In this document: in pieces, positions 8,501-16,239 of the stretch
Layout: every line of letters starts with the position of its first letter
Numbering within the stretch: the first letter of the stretch is position 1
Assembly (NCBI RefSeq): GCF_013410545.1
Contig: NZ_JACCFV010000001.1
Location: forward strand, 3,162,001-3,226,000
DNA: 64,000 nucleotides
From: Pseudoclavibacter chungangensis
GTDB taxonomy: Bacteria; Actinomycetota; Actinomycetes; Actinomycetales; Microbacteriaceae
Reading direction: 5' to 3'
The notes under the pieces: model-generated
What the model saw: only the letters and a program-made list of their open reading frames with translations
What the model was told of the DNA's origin: nothing
The model's database searches: none
Program-made: the position numbers and the translations under genes

Positions 8501-9327
8501 CCACGACGACCGAGCCCCGAACTCCACGACGCACGGCGGCCTGGAGCCCCTTCGACCGGCAGCGCGTGCTCGTCGACCTCGACGATCGCGTGCGCGCGCC
8601 GCTCGCAACGAGCAGGCGCATCGCGTTCCTCGCCCTGCGCGGCGGGGTGGGCACGAGCACCCTCGCGGCTCGCACCGCGCAGCTCATCGCCTACCGCCGC
8701 GACCGCCCCCTGCTCGCCGTCGACGCCGCGGGCGCGGCACGCGGGCTCTCCGAACGGCTCGGCATCCCGGCCGACGAACGCGTCACCCCGCCCTCGCCCC
8801 GCCGCGCGGCCGCCCGCACCCCGGATGATGCCGCCGCCGGCCTCCACACGCGCGGCCGCATACACCACCTTGGCCTCGGACACCCCGACGCGGACAGCTG
8901 GCCCGCCGACCCGCAGGAGTGGCGCCACGCGACCGCCGCGATCGGCCGTTTCTTCGGCGTCGTCATCACCGACTGGGGACGACGCCGCGATCTCGCCACC
9001 ATCGGCGAACTCGCCCGCTCCGCCCACGCGATCTGCCTCGTCGCCCCGGCGACACGTGTCGGCCTGGAAGAAACCGCCGCCCTCGTGCCCGCGCTGCGTC
9101 GCCTCCCCGCGCCCCCCGACGTCACCATCGCGCTCGTCGATCGCGACGGGCGCGGCGTCGGCGTCGGCCGGCTGCAGCTCGGGCCGCTCGACGCGAACGT
9201 GCTGCGCATCGACCACGACGCGCGCCTCGCCCGCGGCGCACACCCCAGGCGGCGGACCACCAACGGGTGGCTCGGCCTCGCCGCCGAGCTCGTCGTGTCC
9301 TCGGCTCGCGGGGAGGGGCGGCCATGA
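8497..9327 (+). CDS. MinD/ParA-like protein with degenerate P-loop, T7SS operon
   Basis: 276 residues between eccD and eccC, overlapping both by ATGA. The fold follows SIMIBI NTPases: LRGGVGTSTLAARTAQLIAY (about residues 48-67) replaces the KGGxGK[ST]T deviant Walker A; both signature lysines are lost (R and T instead). Later elements are recognisable: LLAVDAAG, VVITDWGRR, SAHAICLVAPATRVGLEET and VTIALVDRDGRG. Without the P-loop lysine, ATP hydrolysis is doubtful, so it may be a structural or regulatory pseudo-ATPase. Related soluble MinD-like proteins (EspI type) occur in mycobacterial ESX loci. No signal peptide. Confidence 0.75.
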   Translation: MTTTTEPRTPRRTAAWSPFDRQRVLVDLDDRVRAPLATSRRIAFLALRGGVGTSTLAARTAQLIAYRRDRPLLAVDAAGAARGLSERLGIPADERVTPPSPRRAAARTPDDAAAGLHTRGRIHHLGLGHPDADSWPADPQEWRHATAAIGRFFGVVITDWGRRRDLATIGELARSAHAICLVAPATRVGLEETAALVPALRRLPAPPDVTIALVDRDGRGVGVGRLQLGPLDANVLRIDHDARLARGAHPRRRTTNGWLGLAAELVVSSARGEGRP

Positions 9328-12300
9328 GCACACGGATCGTGCACCGCCCCGCCCGCGTGGTCAGGCCACCCGAGCCACCCCTTCCGACGGAACTCGCGCC
9401 CCCGCCGCGCTCCGCCGACCAGCAGCGCGGCTTCCCGCTGCAGATGCTGCTACCCGTCATCGGCGCGATGTCCTCCGTCCTCATGATCACCGTGCTGCGC
9501 ACAAACCCGCTCATGGTGCTCGTCGCCGCGCTCATCTTCGTCGTCGCCGTCGTCAGCGGCGTCGGCATGGCCCTCTCGCAGCGCGGACAAGCGGCGCGGC
9601 GCCGCCGCGACCAGCGCGAACGATTCCTGGACCACCTGGAAGACGAACGCGAACGGCTGCGGGCCGTGAACGCCGAGGTGCGCCGCGAAGCGTTGCTCGC
9701 CGACCCGGAACCCACCGCGCTGCCCGACATCGTGCGGGACCCCGCCCGGCGGTGGGAGCGTCGACGCACCGACGCCGACTTCCTGCGGCTGCGCATCGGG
9801 CTCGGGCCCCACGACTGGCACGGCCTCAGCCTGCCGAAGGACAGCAACCCCGTCGAACCGTTCGACGAGCTGCTCGCCGACGAGCTCGCACAACTCCGCC
9901 GCCACTACTCGATCGTCCGCGACCTGCCGGCCACCATCGGCATCGATCGCGTCGGCGACGTCTCCCTCGTCGGCCCCCGCAGCCGCACCCTCGCACTCGC
10001 CCGCTCCCTCTACGCCCAGGCCGTCGTGTTCCACGCGCCCGACGACCTGCAGATCGCGCTCGTCCACGCTGAGCACCTCGCCGCCGACTGGGACGGCCTC
10101 GACCTCGCCGCACACGTCCAGATCGACGACGTCTGGGACGGCCCAGTCCGTGCCCGGCGCGTCGCCCCCACGCTCGAGCGGCTCGCCTCGCTCATCGCTC
10201 CGGACCTGCGCGGGCGCAGCGACACGGCCGCCGCCGCGCGGCGCGGCGGTGGCCGCAGCCAGGACGGCTTCGCGGCCCCCCGACTGCTCGTCTTCGTCGA
10301 CCACGGCGACGCGACCGCCGGCACCCTCCCCGTCCCCGACCGCACCATCGGCATGCGCGAACTCGGTATCACCGTCGTCCACCTCGTCGACGACCGGCTC
10401 AAGGAGCCCGGGGAGGTCTCCGTCCGCGTGACGAGCGCCGAGGACGAGGTGACCATCGACGACGTCCGCACCGACGCTCCGCGCGGCGCGATCCGCCCCG
10501 ACACGACGCCACCGGCACTCGCCACCGGCATCGCCCGCGCCACGGCACCCATGCGCCTCAGCCGCGCGGACGCGCGGGAGCAGGGCGACGCACCCGACGC
10601 CGTCGGCGTGCTCGAATCGCTCGGGTTCGACGGCCTCGACGACACCCACCTCCGGCGGGCCTGGCTGCCCCGCACCGAACGCGACTTCCTCACCGTGCCG
10701 ATCGGCGTCGACGACAGCGGCCGCCCCGTCCAGCTCGACCTCAAGGAATCCGCCCAGCTCGGCATGGGCCCGCACGGCATCGCCGTCGGGGCCACGGGCT
10801 CGGGAAAGTCCGAACTGCTCCGCACACTCGTCCTCGGCCTGGCGCTCACGCACTCGCCCGACGATCTGTCCATGATCCTCGTCGACTACAAGGGCGGCGC
10901 CGCCTTCGCGCCGTTCACCGAACTGCCCCACGTCGCGGGCGTCATCGACAACCTCGCCGACGACCCCCAACTCACCCGCCGAGCCCAGACGAGCATCGCG
11001 GGCGAGGTCCGCCGCCGCCAGGAGCTGCTGCGCGACGCCGGCTCGCTCGGCTCCATCACGGCCTACCGCGCACAGCGCGCCGGCACACCCGACATGCCGC
11101 CCATGCCGCACCTGCTACTCGTCATCGACGAATTCGGGGAGCTGCTGACCGCCGAGCCCGACTTCGTCGACCTCTTGCTCACGATCGGCCGCATCGGCCG
11201 CTCGATCGGCATCCACCTGCTGCTGTCGAGTCAGCGCGTCGAACAGGGAAAGCTGCGCGGACTGGACACCTATCTCTCGTACCGGATCGGTCTGCGCACC
11301 TTCTCCGAATCCGAGAGCCAGCTCATCCTCGAGACGAGCGACGCGTTCCACCTGCCCGCACTGCCGGGCTTCGGATACCTCAAGGTCGACACGACCCAGT
11401 ACACGCGCTTCCGCGCCGGGTACGTCTCCGGCCCCCTCCCGACGGAGGTCGAGGAGGCACCGGTCGAAGAGCGCGACGAGCCACTCCTGCTCCCCCGCTA
11501 CAACACCATCGAATCCGACGCCGCGGGCCGCCCCGAGGACGAGGCCGAAGCCCGCCTCTCCGCCGCCGCGGGCGGCGGCCGCACCGTGCTCGACACCGCG
11601 ATCGAGCTCCTCCGCGGTGCCGCCGAGGCCGTCCCGCCCGTGTGGCTCGCCCCCCTGCCGGAGCGATTCGCGTTCGAACGCGTCCGCGCCGCCCACCGCA
11701 CCGGGCCGCTGCAGGCCCCCATCGGGCTGCTCGACGACCCCGCCCGGCAGCGCCAGGAGCCGTGGTTGCTCGACCTCACGAAACTCGGCGGACACGTCGC
11801 CGCACACGGCGCGCCGCAGACCGGACGATCCACCTTCCTGCGCACCCTCGCGACCAGCCTCGCCCTCACCCACACCCCCGCCGAAGTGTCGATCTACGGG
11901 CTCGACGTCTCCGGCGGCGGCCTCGCGCGAGTCGAACCGTTCCCCCACGTCGGCGGCGTCGCCACCCGCGCGGACCGCGAACGGCTCGCGCGCCTGCTGG
12001 AAGAACTCGGAACCATGCTCGCGACGCGCGAGCGCATCTTCCGCGACCACGGCATCGACTCGCTCGGCGTCCTGCGGGCGCGCCACGCGCGCGGCGAACT
12101 GCCCGAACTCGTCTCGCCCGACGTCGTCCTGCTCGTCGACGGCCTGTCGATCCTGCGGGCCGAGTTCGAGCAGCTCGAGGAGCCGCTCATGGAGCTCCTC
12201 TCGCGCGGCGGCTCCTTCGGCCTGCACGTCGTGCTCACCATGAATCGCTGGAACGACCTGCCCCTGCGCCACCAGGCACACATCGGCCAACGGCTCGAGT

Positions 12301-13331
12301 TCCGCGTCAACGACCCGATGGAATCGCAGCTCGGCCGGAAGCTCGCCGACTCGATGCGCAACGCGGGCCCGGGCCGCGCCGTCACGGGCGAATCGCTCTT
12401 CGGCCAGATCGCCCTCCCCGTGCAGGAGGTCGTCGACGACGAAGAGGTCGGGCCCGAGCTCGAACGCCTCGCGACGCGATTCGCCGCGGGCTGGAGCGGC
12501 GCCACCGCCGCACCGATCCGCCTGCTCCCAGAACATCTCGACCTCGACGAGCTCCCCGACCCGCTCGAGGAGCCGGACCGCATCCCGATCGGCATCCGGC
12601 AGAGCGACCTCGGTGCCGAATTCTTCGACCCCGCCCGGGACCAGCACCTCGTCGCATACGGGGACGCGGGCGCCGGGAAGTCGTCGCTGCTGCGCGTCGT
12701 CGCCGAGGGCTTCATGGAGCGCTACTCGTCGGACGAGCTCGTCATCGGCGTCATGGACGTCCGCGGTCAGGTGGCGCCGGCGGTCCCCGAGGACTACCTC
12801 GGCGGGCACGCGTCGAATGCCCGCACCGCGACGGGCCTCGCGGCGGCGATCGCCCGCGAGCTGGAGCGCCGAAGCGACCCGGAGGAGGCGGCGAAGAACC
12901 CGGGGCCGCGCGTCGTGCTGCTCATCGACGACCACCACATCATCGGCTCGGGCGGGGACGATCCGCTCGCCCCGCTCATCCCACACCTGCCCTCGGCTCG
13001 CGACCTCCGGCTGCACGTCTTCCTCACCCGGCCGGTGGCCGGTGCCGCACGCAGCTCCTTCGAGCTCGGCATCCAGACCGTGCGCGACACCGGCGGCATC
13101 GGGCTCGTCATGTCGGGCGATCGCTCGGAGGGCCAGATCTTCCCCCGGGTCTGGGCCGAACGGATGATCCCCGGCAGGGGGCGACTCGTACGTCCCGGCC
13201 GACCACCCGCCGTCGTGCACATCGCCGAGCCGCCGCTGGACGCCGGGGGCCGCAACGCCACCGACCCCGGCCACGAGGCACCCGCACCCGAGAGTTCCTC
13301 GACCCCACCCGGAGAGCCGCATGCCACGTGA
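9324..13331 (+). CDS. eccC: Type VII secretion FtsK/SpoIIIE ATPase EccC (fused EccCa-EccCb)
   Basis: 1335 residues, the motor of the secretion system. Two N-terminal transmembrane helices (about 36-84), a linker/DUF domain, then three FtsK/SpoIIIE ATPase modules. Module 1 has an intact Walker A GATGSGKSELL (about 489) and Walker B LLLVIDEFGELL (about 595). Module 2 has GAPQTGRST (about 828) with Arg replacing the Walker lysine and LLVDGLSIL as Walker B. Module 3 has GDAGAGKSSLL (about 1112) and VVLLIDDHHII. This matches the T7SS pattern of a catalytic first domain and regulatory downstream domains that bind substrate signals. ATG 9324 overlaps the previous stop; the 3' end overlaps the next gene by 11 bp. 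Confidence 0.95.
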   Translation: MSTRIVHRPARVVRPPEPPLPTELAPPPRSADQQRGFPLQMLLPVIGAMSSVLMITVLRTNPLMVLVAALIFVVAVVSGVGMALSQRGQAARRRRDQRERFLDHLEDERERLRAVNAEVRREALLADPEPTALPDIVRDPARRWERRRTDADFLRLRIGLGPHDWHGLSLPKDSNPVEPFDELLADELAQLRRHYSIVRDLPATIGIDRVGDVSLVGPRSRTLALARSLYAQAVVFHAPDDLQIALVHAEHLAADWDGLDLAAHVQIDDVWDGPVRARRVAPTLERLASLIAPDLRGRSDTAAAARRGGGRSQDGFAAPRLLVFVDHGDATAGTLPVPDRTIGMRELGITVVHLVDDRLKEPGEVSVRVTSAEDEVTIDDVRTDAPRGAIRPDTTPPALATGIARATAPMRLSRADAREQGDAPDAVGVLESLGFDGLDDTHLRRAWLPRTERDFLTVPIGVDDSGRPVQLDLKESAQLGMGPHGIAVGATGSGKSELLRTLVLGLALTHSPDDLSMILVDYKGGAAFAPFTELPHVAGVIDNLADDPQLTRRAQTSIAGEVRRRQELLRDAGSLGSITAYRAQRAGTPDMPPMPHLLLVIDEFGELLTAEPDFVDLLLTIGRIGRSIGIHLLLSSQRVEQGKLRGLDTYLSYRIGLRTFSESESQLILETSDAFHLPALPGFGYLKVDTTQYTRFRAGYVSGPLPTEVEEAPVEERDEPLLLPRYNTIESDAAGRPEDEAEARLSAAAGGGRTVLDTAIELLRGAAEAVPPVWLAPLPERFAFERVRAAHRTGPLQAPIGLLDDPARQRQEPWLLDLTKLGGHVAAHGAPQTGRSTFLRTLATSLALTHTPAEVSIYGLDVSGGGLARVEPFPHVGGVATRADRERLARLLEELGTMLATRERIFRDHGIDSLGVLRARHARGELPELVSPDVVLLVDGLSILRAEFEQLEEPLMELLSRGGSFGLHVVLTMNRWNDLPLRHQAHIGQRLEFRVNDPMESQLGRKLADSMRNAGPGRAVTGESLFGQIALPVQEVVDDEEVGPELERLATRFAAGWSGATAAPIRLLPEHLDLDELPDPLEEPDRIPIGIRQSDLGAEFFDPARDQHLVAYGDAGAGKSSLLRVVAEGFMERYSSDELVIGVMDVRGQVAPAVPEDYLGGHASNARTATGLAAAIARELERRSDPEEAAKNPGPRVVLLIDDHHIIGSGGDDPLAPLIPHLPSARDLRLHVFLTRPVAGAARSSFELGIQTVRDTGGIGLVMSGDRSEGQIFPRVWAERMIPGRGRLVRPGRPPAVVHIAEPPLDAGGRNATDPGHEAPAPESSSTPPGEPHAT

Positions 13332-13680
13332 ACTGACGCTCGTCACCCGCAGGCCGCCGACCGTGGACGAGCTCCGCGACGCCGCACGAGAGCACGATCC
13401 CGACGCCATCGTCGCGAACGTGCGCAACGGCGCGGTCCAGATGGTGCTCGACGCGCGGCGCGACGTCATCCTCTCCATGCAGTACTCGACGTTCGTCGGC
13501 GTACCCGACGAGATCGCCACTCGGCAACCGGCGGCCGCCACGGCGGTTCCCGGCCCCGCCTTCTGGACCGAGGTGTGGATCCCCTTCGGACCGACCGGCC
13601 ACCGCAGTGCGGCCATCGCCCGCGGCATCGCCGAGCGCTGCCAGGGAGTGTGTGCGGACGAGAGCGGTGAGCTGCTGTGA
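13321..13680 (+). CDS. Small soluble protein of the T7SS operon
   Basis: 119 residues, start ATG 13321 inside the end of eccC, stop overlapping the next start (GTGA). No signal peptide or membrane helix. Notable segments are LTLVTRRPPTVDELRDAA, VQMVLDARRDVILSMQYSTFVG and FWTEVWIPFGPTG, suggesting a small alpha/beta fold. Tight coupling to eccC on one side and the second MinD-like gene on the other makes it a real gene and likely an accessory of the secretion machinery. I do not recognise the family. Confidence 0.7.
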   Translation: MPRELTLVTRRPPTVDELRDAAREHDPDAIVANVRNGAVQMVLDARRDVILSMQYSTFVGVPDEIATRQPAAATAVPGPAFWTEVWIPFGPTGHRSAAIARGIAERCQGVCADESGELL

Positions 13681-14981
13681 CCGAGCAGCCGCCCCGAAAC
13701 GGATCCGGGGCCTCGCTCCCGCCACCGGAGCGTGGCCGGAACGAGGTGCCGAGCGAGGGCCGTGGGCGCATCACGGACGCCCGCGCGGCCGGCCTGCGCC
13801 GGAGCGGCCGGCGTGCCGCGCCCCCGCCCGCGACTCCGCCCGGTGGGGAGGCGCCGGCCACGGGCGACCTCAGCGACTCGTTGGGCTCGATGCTCACGGC
13901 GGCCGCCTGGCCCGGCGCCGGAACCGCGCCCCTGTTCGGGCCGGTGCCCCCCGAGCCCACTCCGCTGACCGGCCCGCAGGCCGCCCCGGCACCGACCCCG
14001 GAGGCGAGGCGGTCGCCGATGCGGCCGGCCGTCGTCGTGCCGCCCTCGAGCGATGGCAGCACGTCGACCACAGTCAACCGCAGCCCCGTCCCCGCCGACG
14101 TGAACGCCACGTCCGAGGCCCTCGCCGCCCAGGAGGAGACCACGGACCTCGGACATGTCCGCGCGGCCCTCGCCCACCCGGACTCGTCGCCGCCCCCGTC
14201 TCCGATCCAGGTCCACGTCCAGGGGCAGAGACTGAGACAGGCCGAGCGCCTTGATCAAGGGCCGGGACAGAGCCAGAGCCAGAGCCAGGCCTCGGCCCAG
14301 GACCACGGGCATCTGCACAGCCGGATCCACGGCCAGAGCCGAGACCAGGGGCAGGCGACCAGCCGACTCGACCGGGACGAGCTCGCCCGCGGAGCCGCCA
14401 CCCCCACGGCGCCGCCGGGCGCAGCGCGCGAGCAACGTCCCTCGCTCGTCATCAGTGCCCTGTCGGGCGGAGCGGGTGCCTCCACGATCACCGGCCTGCT
14501 CCGCGCGGAACTGTCTCGCCGCTTCGGCGGCGTCCTCCCGCTCCGTCACCGCGACGACGACGACGGCGCCACCCGCGTCACCCCGCCATCGCTGCCCCCT
14601 GCCCCACCCCATCTGCCGACCCTCGTCGACGCCGGCCCGCACGGCCTGGATCGCACTCGCATCCGTGATGGTCCGATCGTTCTCGTGTGCGACGCCGCGC
14701 CCCACGGGGTCGCCGCGGCGACTGCGGCGATCCGAGAGGCACGCGCCGAGGGCGTCCCCGTCCTCGCGCTCGCCGTCGTCACGACCACCCGGCGACGATC
14801 CCGGCAGATGCGTGACGACGATGGGACAGGCGCGGTGACGCGCATCGACATCCCCTTCGATCCGGCGCTCGCGAACGATGGGCCGCTCGACGCGGCACAC
14901 CTCGCCGCGGAGACGACGGCGGCGATCGGCGAGCTCGCCGACGCGATCCTGACGGTACGGGCGCCGGCGCGCACGGCATGA
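13677..14981 (+). CDS. EspI-like protein: disordered Pro/Gln-rich N-terminus plus degenerate MinD domain
   Basis: 434 residues, GTG start overlapping the previous stop. Residues 1-~245 are low complexity (Pro, Ala, Ser, Gln) with a Gln-Ser hexamer repeat near 14265-14290 (GQSQSQSQAS). The C-terminal ~180 residues are MinD/ParA-like: SALSGGAGASTITGLL (about 258-273) sits where the Walker A should be, again without the catalytic lysine; VDAGPHGLDR and IVLVCDAAPHGVAAATAAI follow. This two-part layout is that of EspI of mycobacterial ESX-1, which has a proline-rich N-terminus and an ATPase-like C-terminus. Role in secretion control is inferred. Last gene of the operon. Confidence 0.65.
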   Translation: MTEQPPRNGSGASLPPPERGRNEVPSEGRGRITDARAAGLRRSGRRAAPPPATPPGGEAPATGDLSDSLGSMLTAAAWPGAGTAPLFGPVPPEPTPLTGPQAAPAPTPEARRSPMRPAVVVPPSSDGSTSTTVNRSPVPADVNATSEALAAQEETTDLGHVRAALAHPDSSPPPSPIQVHVQGQRLRQAERLDQGPGQSQSQSQASAQDHGHLHSRIHGQSRDQGQATSRLDRDELARGAATPTAPPGAAREQRPSLVISALSGGAGASTITGLLRAELSRRFGGVLPLRHRDDDDGATRVTPPSLPPAPPHLPTLVDAGPHGLDRTRIRDGPIVLVCDAAPHGVAAATAAIREARAEGVPVLALAVVTTTRRRSRQMRDDDGTGAVTRIDIPFDPALANDGPLDAAHLAAETTAAIGELADAILTVRAPARTA

Positions 14982-15273
14982 GTTCGACGTCGACGGGCGG
15001 CCCCTCGGCCGATCGTCACCCGTGCCGACCGGCATGCGACCCGGTCGGGCCTCGACTCGCTCGGCACCCTGGCCGATCTGCGCCCGAGCCGAGCTGCACC
15101 CAAGCCGAGCTGTACCGCGAGGCACGGCGGCTCGCTCGTTCACCTTGCCGGCGATCCGGTGCAGCGCGGCGACCGACGAGCCGCCCGACCGGAAGGCCGG
15201 TGACCCGGCCGTGCCCCACCGCGAGTAGGCTCACGGCCGACGGTACGCAGCTGCGCCGCATGGAGGAGTCGTC
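14982..15273 (+). other. Intergenic stretch after the T7SS operon
   Basis: 292 bp without a gene I can support. A 99-codon frame starts with an ATGA overlap at 14978 and runs to 15277, but it is rich in Pro/Arg/Cys with no recognisable domain and overlaps the next start, so it is left out. A ribosome site GGAGGAG precedes the next gene. No clear terminator is visible. Confidence 0.5.
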
Positions 15274-16104
15274 ATGATCGAAGCCGCCGATGCCGGCATC
15301 ATGGGTATCGCAGGCATGACGTGGACGGTGTTCGTGCTCGTCGTGCTCGCCGGGCTCGCGGCCGGCTGGATCGATGCGGTCGTCGGCGGTGGCGGACTGC
15401 TCCAGCTCCCGGCGCTCCTGCTCGTCCCCGGCCTCTCACCCGTGCAGGCGCTCGCGACGAACAAGCTCGGGTCGATCGCCGGGACGACGACGAGCGCGAT
15501 CACGTTCTACCGGCGCGCGAAACCCGATCTGCGGACCGCGATCCCGATGGCGGTCGTCGCACTGTGCGGCAGTTTCGGCGGGGCGATGGTCGCCACACTG
15601 CTTCCCGCGAGCGTCTTCAAGCCCATCATCATCGTCGCGCTCGTCGCGGTCGCGATCTTCACGCTCGCGAAGCCGAGCATGGGGCAGGAGACCGAGCTGC
15701 GCTTCGACGACCGCCGGCACTACGTCGGGGCGGGAGCGATCGGCGCGGCGATCGGCTTCTACGACGGACTCATCGGCCCCGGCACGGGGACGTTCCTCGT
15801 CATCGCGATCGTCAGCATCCTCGGCTACGACTTCCTGCAGGCGAGCGCGAAGGCGAAGATCGTGAACTTCTCGACGAACCTCGGCGCGCTGCTGCTCTTC
15901 ATCCCGACGGGCGCCGTGCAGTGGCGACTCGGGCTGTGCCTCGCGGCGGCGAACATGGCGGGCAGCTACCTCGGCTCGCGCATGGCGATCGCGAAGGGCA
16001 CGACGTTCATCCGCATCGCCTTCCTCATCGTCGTCGGCGCGCTCTCGATCAAGCTCGCGTACGACGTGTGGACCGAGAACCTCGCCCCACTGCTCCTCCC
16101 CTGA
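15274..16104 (+). CDS. TSUP (TauE/SafE) family membrane permease
   Basis: 276 residues with about eight hydrophobic helices. Both TSUP half-repeats are visible: AGWIDAVVGGGGLLQLPALL (about 29-48) and GFYDGLIGPGTGTFL (about 163-177), each with the glycine-rich motif of the family. Members export or import small organic or sulfur anions such as sulfite, sulfoacetate or taurine; the substrate cannot be told here. Start ATG 15274 follows GGAGGAG. It stands alone, ends before a strong bidirectional terminator, and is convergent with the sbcC-like gene. Confidence 0.9.
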   Translation: MIEAADAGIMGIAGMTWTVFVLVVLAGLAAGWIDAVVGGGGLLQLPALLLVPGLSPVQALATNKLGSIAGTTTSAITFYRRAKPDLRTAIPMAVVALCGSFGGAMVATLLPASVFKPIIIVALVAVAIFTLAKPSMGQETELRFDDRRHYVGAGAIGAAIGFYDGLIGPGTGTFLVIAIVSILGYDFLQASAKAKIVNFSTNLGALLLFIPTGAVQWRLGLCLAAANMAGSYLGSRMAIAKGTTFIRIAFLIVVGALSIKLAYDVWTENLAPLLLP

Positions 16105-16170
16105 CCGCCCCGCCCCGTCCGTACCCCGCCCCGCCTACCCTTCGGCCCACCCGGATTCCGGGCGGTTCTC

Positions 16171-16195
16171 GGGGTTCCGGGTGCCCCGGAACCCC
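16171..16195. terminator. Bidirectional terminator hairpin
   Basis: A perfect 11-bp stem (GGGGTTCCGGG / CCCGGAACCCC) with a 3-base TGC loop, followed on the plus strand by GGTTTTCG. It lies between the convergent TSUP and sbcC-like genes and can serve both. Confidence 0.8.
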
Positions 16196-16239
16196 GGTTT
16201 TCGCCCGGAACACGGAGGGCGAGGGCCTGGGCTGAGGGG

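Noticed and set aside
11115..15143. 1342-codon open frame on the minus strand opposite eccC and its neighbours
   Set aside because: It lies antisense to clear conserved genes, is composed of Arg/Gly/Ala/Val-rich sequence with no domain, and is the expected GC-skew shadow.
14978..15277. 99-codon frame after the T7SS operon with an ATGA start overlap
   Set aside because: Composition is Pro/Arg/Cys-rich without any domain, and it overlaps the ribosome site and start of the TSUP gene.
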